This document shows, piece after piece, positions 33,851-46,869 of a stretch of DNA of 64,000 nt (the stretch's first letter is position 1; each line of letters begins with the position of its first letter). Source of the stretch: Apostichopus japonicus (Eukaryota; Echinodermata; Holothuroidea; Aspidochirotida; Stichopodidae); assembly GCF_037975245.1 (NCBI RefSeq), contig NC_092576.1, forward strand, positions 17,690,111 through 17,754,110, read 5' to 3'. Position numbers and translations under genes: made by a program. The notes below the pieces were generated by a model, which did no database searches, was not told where the DNA came from, and saw only the letters and a program-made list of their open reading frames with translations.

Positions 33851-34180
33851 ATGCAGTTCCCTATTTGCCACAAATCTTTTCATTTTGGAGAATCAACCTT
33901 ATGGTACAGCCGTGTTTGCAATCACAACCGCACAAAGGAACCCGTTAGCCATATCACATCATTCGTACCATTCAAAATAAGATTAAAACGATTTATTCAA
34001 AGAGACAGAGAAAGGAAAATACTCACCAGACATTTCGACAATGAAGTTAATTCAGATAGAAAGCTTTCCGACAATAGTTTGAGGCGGACGACACTTTTGC
34101 TATTACCTTACTGTAGCTACTCAGCCTTCACATTCAGGAACAAAAAAACATCTGCCAACTATCAATTTGAATCCTGTTGA
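33851..34180 (+). CDS. hypothetical protein, about 109 aa
   Basis: Open frame from ATG 33851 (upstream ATG at 33821 also in frame) with the words ICHKSFHFGESTLWY, HITSFVPFKIRLKRFIQRDR and RRTTLLLLPYCSY. Not recognised. The frame is interrupted in block A by TAA at KRFI, and no splice or poly(A) signal fixes it. It lies upstream of dispanin B on the other strand. It may be a single-exon gene or a chance frame. Confidence 0.28.
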   Translation: MQFPICHKSFHFGESTLWYSRVCNHNRTKEPVSHITSFVPFKIRLKRFIQRDRERKILTRHFDNEVNSDRKLSDNSLRRTTLLLLPYCSYSAFTFRNKKTSANYQFESC

Positions 34181-34569
34181 TTACGTACAGACGACTCAAA
34201 GGAAGTTAAAAGCAAACAAAAGCAAACTGTAACACCAAGTTTCCTGAGAGTTTCGTGACAGTATTTTATGACTCACTGAAAAGGAAAGGTTGTTTGGATA
34301 AGTTTGGATAGGGAGGGTCTGTTTTTACTGGGAAAGAAAAACACATGCAAGACTGAACAAGACAATATACATATTTTTACCTTATACGGAATACGGACAT
34401 TTCAATGATGTTAAGGCAGGGAGTTGTTATGGAAACTTCCTGGTTAAGGTCACATACACGATTGTTTACGTCTTGTTGTCTGATGATCGCCGCACACTGC
34501 AAGCGTGAAAACTCGAGTAACAGTATGCTGAAGTCTTGGAAAATCGGATTATTTTAATCCGTGTCGGAT

Positions 34570-34582
34570 TATATATATTAAT

Positions 34583-34655
<73 letters not shown>
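34570..34655. repeat. (TA)n microsatellite
   Basis: Directly abuts the solo Penelope pLTR of block B. Confidence 0.9.
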
Positions 34656-34656
<1 letters not shown>

Positions 34657-34990
34657 CAAAAATTAAAAACACCACAGATTTTAACTTATACATCTATTAA
34701 CCAAAATTAATACAAAAAGAACGACATGTTTCGAAAGTAGCGACTTTCATCATCAGGTTACAAACGCAAAATGAACAAGTAATAGCAAACAAATGTACAA
34801 TAGCAATAACACACAAGGACAAGTATAATTAACTCAACAAAGATAACACTGGACAGTCAAGCTGTTTGTTGAGATTAGGTTTATCCCAATTGATATGTAG
34901 GCTTTCTTTGATCCTAATTTTTAGTTAAGTGGGAGCTGAGTCGATCATTTTGAAAGAGGTGTTGTCACATAGCCGCTTACAGTTGGGAAA
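34656..34990 (-). mobile_element. solo Penelope-like pLTR
   Basis: Matches 12048-12390 and, at its start, 10213-10297, with no RT sequence between the (TA)n tract and the pLTR. Contains the candidate hammerhead core at 34725-34756. Confidence 0.7.
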
Positions 34991-35061
34991 TTTAGCTAAG
35001 TGTTTTGTAAATATGTGAAATCTTATCGGTTTTTTATTTGTTTTATAATAGACCATTATTT

Positions 35062-35181
<120 letters not shown>

Positions 35182-35329
35182 AAGTGTATAAAATGTTCCA
35201 AGTAGAACACGATAGAGTGCTCAATTCCACGTTATGAAGAAGAGCGTAATGTAAATTCTGATTTTTGCAACCAAACCTCTACTCAGAGTTTCATGCTTAC
35301 TAGCAATCGTCAGGAGGTGTACTAAAAAG

Positions 35330-35770
35330 CTATCTCTCTTTCATCTTAGTTTTGACTTTATTTTGGGGGTGTTTTGGTTGGTGTCTGCAGCTTGCGAGGA
35401 TTTCTGATCTTTTGTTCAAGAGATTAGGGCTAGAATGATCTATTATTGCTAGTTTCTCGGCCTGGCATAAATTACAAGAACCTGAGCTGTTGATCAATGT
35501 GTTTGATCTCCTGACAATGGACCAGGAGATTTGGAAGGCTCTATTACTTTCCTTTAAAGACCAAAAATGCTTTGAAAGCTCAGGTTCTCCGTGATATTTC
35601 TTCAAGTTGAACGACTTTTTGTGGTTATTAAACCTTGTTTTGAACTGCCCTCCGCACATACCAATATAAATAGACTTAGAATCTCCAGCAGTCACTTCAG
35701 CTTTGTATACTATGGAGGGGGCAAGCACTCTCCTCCGAGGGGGCAGGTCTCTCGCATTCTGCAGTTGCAT
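35330..35770 (-). CDS. Penelope-type GIY-YIG endonuclease fragment
   Basis: Minus-strand frame of about 146 codons without a stop: IVYKAEVTAGDSKSIYIGMC and GGQFKTRFNNHKKSFN, then ELSKHFWSLK. This is the C-terminal GIY-YIG-type domain of Penelope-like elements with IYIG as the second half of the motif, the conserved Arg (TRFNNHKKS) and the Cys-rich CNLCQAEKLAI region. It nicks target DNA in the full element. The RT domain that should precede it is cut off by the (TA)n tract at 35808. Fragment only. Confidence 0.75.
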   Translation of the reverse strand: MQLQNARDLPPRRRVLAPSIVYKAEVTAGDSKSIYIGMCGGQFKTRFNNHKKSFNLKKYHGEPELSKHFWSLKESNRAFQISWSIVRRSNTLINSSGSCNLCQAEKLAIIDHSSPNLLNKRSEILASCRHQPKHPQNKVKTKMKER

Positions 35771-35805
35771 CCATGCTTGGGTGAATTTTCAACGGCTTTT
35801 GACAG

Positions 35806-35807
<2 letters not shown>

Positions 35808-35876
<69 letters not shown>
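35808..35876. repeat. (TA)n microsatellite
   Basis: Truncates the GIY-YIG fragment at its N-terminal side. Confidence 0.95.
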
Positions 35877-35880
<4 letters not shown>

Positions 35881-35924
35881 ATAATATAATATAACGAAAA
35901 TCTACGTTTACTCCAAAAGAAAAT

Positions 35925-36374
35925 ATTATTAGAGAAAACCAGAGAAGTAAGATATGACTCATAATTGACAAATAAGGAGTAAGTTTTAGAAAATATATGT
36001 TCAGTGGTACTGAACGTAAACGTTAACGTAAAGAAATCGATTGGATCTTTCGTATTAAGTCTCACATCACCGGCCTTAACAAAAACTTGGGACCCCTTAA
36101 CAATTATCAGTTCTACAAGCATATGTTATTCGTTCTTTGCTCCTTAATCCGCTTCCTGTATAGTCATGGTTTATTTGGTTTTAATTCCATCATTGCAACT
36201 TACACTTATCTAGCGTCATACTTTCATTGTGTTACATTTTGTATTTTTCATTCGACTGTCAAGTATTGTTGACGAAGGTCCCAAGGGAACCGAAAATTCC
36301 AATATATTTTCTAAAACTTACTCCTTTTTTTCAATTATGAGTCATATCTTATTTTTCTGGTTTTCTTTAATAAC

Positions 36375-36375
<1 letters not shown>
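35925..36375. repeat. inverted repeat with Penelope-like arm
   Basis: 35925-35990 and 36300-36375 are inverted copies (word GGAGTAAGTTTTAGAAAATA) around about 310 bp. The segment before the right arm has GACGAAGGTCCCAAGGGAAC then CGAAAA, a degenerate hammerhead-like order, and may be part of another Penelope-type end. Tentative. Confidence 0.4.
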
Positions 36376-36418
<43 letters not shown>

Positions 36419-36431
36419 AATATATATATAT

Positions 36432-36473
<42 letters not shown>

Positions 36474-36474
36474 T
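36376..36474. repeat. (TA)n microsatellite
   Basis: Interrupted TA tract before the E-box/CRE block copy (36485-36745). Confidence 0.9.
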
Positions 36475-36484
36475 TACTTTTCTC

Positions 36485-37866
36485 AATATCGAAATTCAGT
36501 CCCATATATATAACGATTCGTACAACAGTGTATAAGAGACGAATACAAAAGAGATACAAATACGACCAAAGTGGTCGGAGCCAGAGCTACTACCGAACCG
36601 AACGATTCAGAACGGGAGCGAAAACTAATTCACACGTCTCGAGATCAGATTCAGCTGAGCTGGTGAGCAGATGTCACGTGACCTGCAATACTTACGTCAC
36701 TGTCCACTGTCATATGTGGCTAAAAACAGTGACTAGTAGTTTAAAGAAATAGAAGGCGACATATATGATTACCAACATCACACTATCCCCCTTTCACTCC
36801 TTAACATGTCCCCAAGTTATGAGAACAGCGTAGTAAGGATCACTAATTTGACACATATTTAAAATCATGCATATACTAATTCAATACATCAAACTGTATG
36901 AATACAAACTACTTATAAAAACAAAGTATATCTAATAGTTCCTTTAATGCAAACGAGACCGTTTACACTCAACAACATAAGGTCAAAACTTATTTTTGAG
37001 ATAAAAACACATCTCATGTCGATCTGTACCGACTAAACGTTTTGCTTTCCACGAGAGTTTACTACCCTCGTACCTTTCTACTTGCACCGTTTCAAAATAT
37101 CTTTCCAAATAAAACACGATTCGATGGTGATGATACCGGAGATCTGTAGAAATATAAATGCCTTCTTCCTCCAGTAATTATTGTACTGCGCACGCGCTAC
37201 AATATTGGGATTACTAGCCCGCTCCATCATCTACATGGCTGGCTGGTGAATGCCAGCTGAACATACACTCTTCATAGCAATCTCAAATTCACAAGTTGGG
37301 TACGCAGGAAACAATCCAGACCCAGAATTGCAAAGAATTGTGGGGGCGAACAGTTAATTCTACCATGTAAATAAAATAGACATGTAAAGAAAAATGACTC
37401 AGCTGTTACACCGAAAGTGGTCTTCAGCAACGGGAACAAGCTATCTACTTGAAGGGTAAACTTGAATACAGGAGCGCAACTAAAAGAGTCTGAACAGGAA
37501 AGGGAAGGGGGGGGGGGGTGGGTGGGAATCAGCCGAGGTATTTTATTACACCCTAGGAAATATTGGATAAATAGCAATGACTTATAACTTTCATGGAGAA
37601 AAAAAATGAAGACTTCAAGAAGCGGCCGGCCCAGTGAAATATTTGTTTCCTCGGTGCCAGCCGGACCTGGCATTCGACATCACTGTGTATCAGTGATGAT
37701 ATGAATCCCTAAATTAGATATGTAAGCGATCCTGTGATGCCGTAATCCACTGGCGCAATTCAGGAACCACACTTGGTCTTGAAGTAATCTCGATATTAGA
37801 AAAAATTGAAAACACTACAGACTTTAACTTATACATCTATTTTCCATAATTAATACCATAATTAAT
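36485..37866. other. right end of block B and intron-derived sequence
   Basis: 36485-36745 is the E-box/CRE block copy (GTCACGTGAC at 36672). 37385-37790 matches HD intron 2 of block A (about 2060-2470). 37790-37855 is a scrap of Penelope pLTR. No gene. Confidence 0.6.
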
Positions 37867-40800
37867 GAGTACAAGCAATTGAAATATTGTTTCTCTATGG
37901 AAATTTGATGATGATTTCAAAAAGTCTAGTCTTCAAGCTGAATTTTGAGGGAAAAAGTGTCTAATTTGCATAGATTCAAAATGGCCACCAACTTTATGAT
38001 TTTGGTGTATAACTCAAGATTCAATACTAGTAGAGACTTCGTTGTTGTGTCTATACCTTCGTTTTCAGGGTCAAAGAATACGTTTATAACATTAGTTGTA
38101 TGATTGGATAATAAATGTTTACACTTAATTTGCGTCAATTCAAAATGGCCGCCATTTTGATGCTTTAATGCATAACTCAAGATTCAAGACCTGTAGAGAC
38201 TGCATTATTGTGTCTATACCTATGTTTTCAGTGTCAATACATTCATATATACCGGAGTTATATCATTGGGTAATATGCTCACACCTATTTTGCACAAGTT
38301 CAACATGGCGCCATTTTAAAATTTATCTAATTTGTCTTTCTCGTTTTTAGATTAATGTCACTCTTTTCCAAAAACGGTTTCTAGAGTTTGAAAATGATAA
38401 TTAATACTTTTTACATTGCATTGGAACATAAAGAATTCATTGATCATTTACGATGAAATTTATATGTCTCTGAATAACTGCCAATTAATTGTCTCTTACG
38501 TTGAAGCATTCAGGTCCACAATTTCTACAGCCACATTGGCCAATAAAAGGAATACGTGCCTTTCTGCACTTGCACTGCATGGTGTTATATGCTGTTGTAC
38601 ATCCGCGAGAAATCAGTTACACACAGACGTCGGGAATGGGATCCAGAGTCATCAGAATGGGTCGTAATCCTGTATCTCCTCGCTTCCAACCCATATCAGC
38701 TAGATCTGGTAGATCAGGTTTTGGGTAGTGAGCTTCTTTCCATACCATGGTTTGGAAGTGTATACACGCTGGAAATGATGATGTAGCGAATCACTGGTTG
38801 GAGGCATGTATAAAGACTCATGTAATCAAATATGATTTGACGTGCAGTATCCATCGAAACTGTATCAACACCTTACATGAATGATACAACCTTTATTTGG
38901 ATGATATCTTATCTGCATTCAGTAAGCCTTCACCAAGACCTCTCAGTAGTTCAAAGTGGGTAGCAAACACTCTCCATGATGTTTTCTTTGTGTGACCAAA
39001 GACGTAAGGAATTGTGTCGCCGCTGTTAATGCGTGGAATGGAAGTAAGGCATTATCCATAAGTGGTTGCATTGGACACTGTGAAAATGTGCAACCAAGAG
39101 TAGATGGACATCGGGGTCTTGTGCTGAAACCACAACTGTGTAAAAGGGATGTTGACTGCGTGCAGGACAAGTCTAGTATCTGCTTCTTCATGAGCTGGAA
39201 CCACCTCCTTGTCGGGTGGAGCATTTTTAAGAGTAGGTTAGAAAGAAACCTCGCAAGATCTGACTTGTTGTCTGGTGAGGATAATGAAATTGGACCATGA
39301 AGTTGGGAGAGGAATATCTCTACCTTCAATCACGCGTCGTATTGGTCTTGTGGTTTTAAAGTGCCTTTCCGTGTCGTAGATTTGATTGACTCTTTACGAT
39401 ATCTGTCAAATATCACATCTATTCTACAATAGTCAGAGCTCGATTGATATATAGACTTTGTAAACTTGCTAGGTCTCCAAACGTCTTAGCATTAGTTGGC
39501 TTGCCGACAGCAATTACTCTGACCTCTCCATCTATCACCAAGCAAGTAGTACTTTTGTTGAGATCAATATTTGCAAGGCATTCGACTATCGGCTAGGATT
39601 GCTTTTTGCCCTGTCCTAAGCGTACCATTAACATTGGCAAGGGCATGTGGTACAGGCATCAGTTCATGCTTCAGAACAGCATCAAGATCCACTTTGCGCC
39701 CTCCTGCATATGCAATGATGAGACGTTGCAAGATGTTCCTTGCATGGTTTTAGTGATATGGTCATAAAGTGATTTATTGGGTGAGGACTCTTCTGGATAT
39801 ATCACAAGTCTGTCTTTGACAAATTCCTGCAGCTGCTGCTTGCCATAGGGGTTAGCTTTTAACAACGAGCCTTGTTCATCAGCCACATCTTTCGTCACAA
39901 TGCTTTGAAGAGCAGTTGGCTGGACAGTGGGATCAAAAATATTGAATCGTTGAAATACAGACACGTGTGACTGCTCATCAGTGTTGTTTTTCTCCTGGCG
40001 GCTAGGCATTTTCTTCAATTCGAAAGAGCCGGTCCGTGTGACTCATGTGATACATCTTTCGGGTTTCCAATGCAATATTTGAACGCAGATTGTAAGAAAA
40101 AGCCCAGCGAGATAGTGCAGAACTTGTCTTGGTAATTCCAACTATTCCATCACCACGCTTTCCCGTTCCGTTCCGTTCAACCGTTCTTGCGCTTGATCAG
40201 GATAACTTGATTGAATCGGCGACTTGATCCCTTCACAACAAAGTTTTCCCGCTGAAACTCGATTTTATCTGCTGGCAACTGTGACATCTCTGCAAGATAC
40301 ACGGGACCCCAACGCCCATAATTATAGTGGTCATACCTAAGAAATTAGGGCAACACCTCGCGGAAGGCAAACAGGTGAAGATCCCATACACCATCATGTT
40401 GGGCACGCGTGAACATAAGGAGAGTCTCAACTATTTGTATGTATTTCCACCAGAAGTTAAAGTTGACATTTTCCTCTCGTCTCTTTTCTTCAAAACTTCC
40501 ATTATTCTACTGATTACTGACTGTTGAGAATTCATATCAGGTCCTGTGTATCAGCCTGTGAAATGTCATCGTATATTTGCTTGTCAGTAGCGTCAGCATG
40601 GTGTAGAATACTTGGTCCTAGCAAACGTCACAAAGCATGAACTGTCAGTTTATGGGCCCTCGTTGCCTGGTTGTAGCTCTTACCATTCACTGCCTGTTGG
40701 GCAGTATTTTGTCCAAATATACCTGCCTCTATCCATACCTATGTTAATTCCGAGCCCTCCATATGCGTTCCAATGACGTTGAGAAAGTTCATTGATATAT

Positions 40801-41466
40801 GAAGCCCTCCTAGTCGTGGTATGAGGTTCTTATACTCTTCTGGGTGAGCCCATTTGAGCTCCATTAGCTTGCAGTATAAGGCTTGGTCAACAGTTAGAAC
40901 TGTACACTCCTGCCCTGCATGTGCATAGACTAGTAAGCACCTACGGAAAACTGCATCGAGAGTGTCATACTCATGAGCTGGAGCCTGGATTATAGGCATA
41001 TAGTCACAAGTTGAGACAGAGAGGAAATTTTTTCGCTAAAAACTGTCCAGCTGGAAGTAACTGTCCCTCTATGCCGCCCATTTTTTTTTTTATAAAAATT
41101 GATCGCTTGTTTTGTTGGATCATCCAACATTGGAATTCGAAGGGTTTTAAGTCTTCAGTTATGCACAACAACCATCAAAACGCGCGGCCATTTTGAATTT
41201 ATGCAAATTAGGTGTCAACTTATGACCTAATGATACAACTATTATTATAATTGCATTCTTTGACCCTACAAACAAGGGTAAAGACACAAGAACAAAGTCT
41301 CTACGACCCTTAAATCTTGAGTTATGCACAAAAATCATCAAAATGTCGGCCATTTTGAATTTATGCAAATTAGGCATGCTTCTCTTCAAAATTCAACTTG
41401 GGACCAGACCTTATGTAACCAGCATAAAATTTCACATTAGAGAAACTAATTTAATTGCTTGTACTC
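37867..41466 (-). mobile_element. 3.6-kb DNA transposon with long, tandem-repeat TIRs
   Basis: The left end 37867-38330 and right end 41152-41466 are inverted copies beginning GAGTACAAGCAATT. Each arm is built of units of about 163 bp sharing the core AATTCAAAATGGCC followed later by ATAACTCAAGATT. It is inserted into a Penelope pLTR scrap on the left. The interior holds a decayed minus-strand ORF. I cannot place it in a named superfamily. Confidence 0.65.
38490..41000 (-). pseudogene. decayed multi-frame ORF with Cys-rich tail
   Basis: Minus-strand coding remnants in shifted frames, in order: APAHEYDTLDAVFRRCLLVY and LIPRLGGLHISMNFLNVIGT (40999-40739), GIFGQNTAQQAVNGKSYNQA (about 40720), SHVSVFQRFNIFDPTVQPTA (39960), KVDLDAVLKHELMPVPHALA (39690), SSPDNKSDLARFLSNLLL (39290), and near 38550 a Cys-rich end (CKCRKARIPFIGQCGCRNCG). 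The words recall large uncharacterised proteins that occur in many copies in marine invertebrate genomes. Function unknown. At least five frameshifts or stops; not coding today. It lies between the inverted ends, so it is probably the element's own gene. Confidence 0.55.
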
Positions 41467-41479
41467 AACAATGCCTTTG

Positions 41480-41905
41480 ACAAGTTCCTTTTTGAGAAAT
41501 GGAACCAGTATATATCCGGAATAAGCCCTTATTCTGTCCCTCTCCTTCCTTCTTCCCTAACTCCCTTTCCATGTCCCTTCGGCTCAAAGATCCCGTGCAA
41601 AACAACTGTCCTGAGGTAAATCCATGCCGTGGCGCTGTTACTATAGAGAATGTTGGTAAAATTTCTTGTTAACGAAAGTTATCATTTCTTACTGAATTTA
41701 GAACACGTCATTTTGTTTTTTATGTGACAAATTGAAAGTAATACCCTTATTTCGGAATCAGATGTATACGGAAGCACCTGTATATGGAAGACTTGCAGCC
41801 GTGACGTACTAAAGACAGGATCCGGGCATTGTCAATTTAATATCGACACGTACAAATATTTTTGATGACACGAAGTAAAAATTGTCCACGTTAGATTACT
41901 TATAC
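41480..41905 (-). repeat. inverted copy of the 5800-6440 block, left part
   Basis: Reverse complement of the SINE-to-polypurine interval of block A. It continues after the LINE at 43741-43860. Another inverted copy is 53280-53760. Confidence 0.75.
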
Positions 41906-43738
41906 CTACTGTACTAGGAGTTAGGCAGGGTTGCCCCTTGAGTCCTTATTTTTTTTAATTTATGTGCGGAACTCTTATCACTTAGTGTTTTGCATAATAA
42001 GGAAATAAGGGGCCTTTGTATAGGAAACTATAATTTCAAACTTTTACAGTATGCTGATGATACTGTTTTCGTTTTAGATAGCTCTAGAGGTTTATTACAG
42101 AATACTTTGCACATTTTAAGTGTCCTGAAGGAAGCCTCTGGGTTGGTTAATTATAATAAGTCTGTTCTTTTTCCTCTTGGCTCTTTTGCTCGTGATTGGC
42201 CTTTTACTTCATTCAGTGGTATTGCTGTTAGCAGTGGACCAGTTAGCTATTTGGGCATTTTCTTTACGAACAATAGAAATGATTTGTTTGAGCTTAACTA
42301 TACTCCAAAGTTATCCCGACTAAAATCATGCCTACGTTCGTGGTCTGTCAGGGATATGACCCCAATTGGCCGGAATAGCATAGTTAAGTCTCTTGCCCTT
42401 TCGCAACTTGTGTTTCTATGCCTTGTCTTACCTAACCCTCCCCTCTAGTTTTGTTAAGGATGTGGAAAGAATAATCTTCGATTTTATTTGGTGTGGGCGC
42501 CCTGACAAGGTTAAGAGGAGTACTATGATTAATAATATTGATGAAGGAGGACTAAGGGTTACACACATTGATAGTTTTATGAAATCCTTAAAATGTACTT
42601 GGGTTCGCCGTTATTTTTCTGTTTATGAGAGCCCTTGGAAAATATTTTTCACTACCGTTTTGAAGCCATATGGAAATAAATTCTTCTTCCAGTGTAATTG
42701 TTCAAAAACGGATATTAGTTTTATTAAGAATATTTTTCTCCGCCAAGTTTTGGATGCTTGGTGTGAAGTATCTTATGCCCCACCTAATAATAATTTTGGA
42801 AATGAGTATATCTGGAATAATTCCAGTGTAAAAATTAACAGTGAGACCAGTTTTTATGATATTCTGTTCAAAAAGGGGATTGCCGACTTTTTTGATGTTA
42901 ACAATAGACCTCTTGATTTCCTTACTTTTGTTAGGACCTACAATATTGGTAATTTTGCCTCTATTCACTACTGGGGTTTAATTAAAGCGATTCCTTGTCA
43001 TTGGAAAATCGGCTTACAGGATACCGATAATAACCCTACTGTCAGTGAACTCTTACTTGAGAAAATTATGGGTAATTATTCCGTTTCCCACATACTTTAT
43101 CCGGTTTTTCTAAAGGGGTAACCTCTTTGCCCACCTCACTTAATAAGTGGAACACTGTTTATTCTTTTGAATCTGAGCAGTGGGTGATGTTGTTTAGAAT
43201 GCCATACAAGAGTATTACTGAAGCACCTTTGCAATATTTTCAGTTCAAATATTTGCATAGAATTATCCCTACTATAAGAAAATGCTTTTTAAAATGAATA
43301 TTGTAGACTCGCCAAATTGTTCGTTTTGTTAGTTACATGAGGAGACTATTGGACACCTCTTTTGGGAATGCAGCCTGGTCTCTTATTTTATTTAAGATAT
43401 TGAGAGACGACTATTGAACAAGCAGTTTTTCTTTTCGAAAAAAAGATATTTTCTTTGGTTTTCTATGTCAGGAATATAGTCCATATAATTTTCTGATATT
43501 ACATATGAAGATTTATATTTCCGATTGCTTAAGAAGAAATGTACAACTAGACACGGAAACATTCTTTTATAAGTTTAAGTTTGCTGTAAAAGTTCAACAG
43601 TATTGTAAGAAACGCTATTTATATGATGACTTAAAAAACAGCTCCATTCTAGATTAATTATTGTGTAACAACAAAATAACATTTGACATTGCATGTTTCT
43701 GTATATATATTGTCGAAGAAATAAACAGGAAAAAAAAA
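41906..43738 (+). mobile_element. 5'-truncated LINE (non-LTR retrotransposon) with 13-bp TSD
   Basis: The direct repeat AGATTACTTATAC lies at 41893-41905 and 43739-43751. The insert ends in AATAAACAGG and an A-run (43720-43738), as expected of target-primed reverse transcription. It interrupts a repeat that is continuous in blocks A and B. The 5' end starts in the middle of the RT domain. Confidence 0.9.
41908..43400 (+). pseudogene. LINE reverse transcriptase C-terminal part, frameshifted
   Basis: VRQGCPLSPY is followed by LLQYADDTVFVLD (catalytic ADD at 42047-42061), then the post-RT region IIFDFIWCGRPDKVKRSTMI with GGLRVTHIDSFMKSLK, and near 43240 LQYFQFKYLHRIIPTIRK and HEETIGHLFWECS (zinc-knuckle-like end). 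Frameshifts at about 41960, 42440 and 43120, and stops after 43290, make it inactive. The exact LINE clade is left open. Confidence 0.8.
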
Positions 43739-43860
43739 AGATTACTTATACGATTAATGAAGTAGAAATAATTTTACATGGTAAATAATTGAAAGAACAA
43801 ATGTTAATTTTTCCTTGATTTGATTTTTATTTGGCTTTGAATTGTATTAATCCGCGTTGT

Positions 43861-45690
<1,830 letters not shown>

Positions 45691-46869
45691 TTGTCTTCAA
45701 ATGTCGTCCTTTTCTTCTCTGCAACCCCGGGCCGTCATTTGGAGTCGTTCCAACAACCAAATTAAGGCAAAGAACGACGTCAAGATATATCCAACCTCTA
45801 GACTACACTGCTTGCGTGTGTGTGTGTGTGTGTGTGCTGTTCCGTAAAAATAGATTCCCCACATTATACGTCTTGAAGAGTTTGAGAATATTAAAAATTC
45901 AACGAACATTCTGTCATTGCAAGGATCTTTAATTTATTTTTTACTTCGACTTTTTTCCAAACACTTTACAGAACGGTTGAAAAATATTTAAAAAAAGGAA
46001 GTCTAGAAATTAAATTTAAATTTATTCTACAAAAAATGAATTTGAGACAATAATGTCAGTTTACCGAAAAACTCAATCAATGATACATCTATAGAAATGC
46101 ATCAGATAAGGTCGCAAAGCATTCTCCTCTGGTCATATAGGCAGGCCATATTGCAAGTAATTCCAAGTTTGGGATGCACCGACAGCAATTTAACAAGGAA
46201 ACAACACTCATGGCCTGTCAATTGTGGTTTTCTCTCGCACATATAATGCTGGGACAGATGGACCCGGCGTAGATCTCTGCCATTGAGGAGTGCGGAATGG
46301 TATGTCCCTGAACCAGGATACAGGCCGACTAACAGATTATTTATACAAAAGAACACATCTACAAGTAGAAGCAAACTTTTAGAACTCGGTCTAGTTCTTC
46401 TTGTATATAGTACTTAATTCAATTTACATTGTCGAATTTGAGTAGACCTACTGTCCTGCCCCTATTTTGCTTTCCTTTTTTTATTTTTCTTCATTTTCAT
46501 CATTCCATAACAAAACTACTAGGCGTCGCGCTTTTTTTTAAAAGATAAAAGTCGTTGGAAACATAATTTTACGGATAACAACAAAACATCGCTCAGCGAT
46601 TTCATACCAAAAATTCATGCTTGGATGGGTGAATATATTACCAACATTTTACATCTTTCAAGCAAAATTAATTTACTATTTTCTGCCGTAAAATTTGGGA
46701 AAATAATCACTTAACTGACATTGGTAATTAATTATTAATACATTATTAATGCGTGATGATCATGAATTCTAAATACAGTATTAATGCGTGGTGATAATGA
46801 ATTATTAATATAATATTAATGCGTGATGATGCTAACTACGATACTTTTTTACGGTACTACCAAACGCGT

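Noticed and set aside
37272-37673. 133-codon minus frame starting MPGPAGTEETN
   Set aside because: Lies in duplicated HD intron sequence and part of block B; no conservation of the frame in block A.
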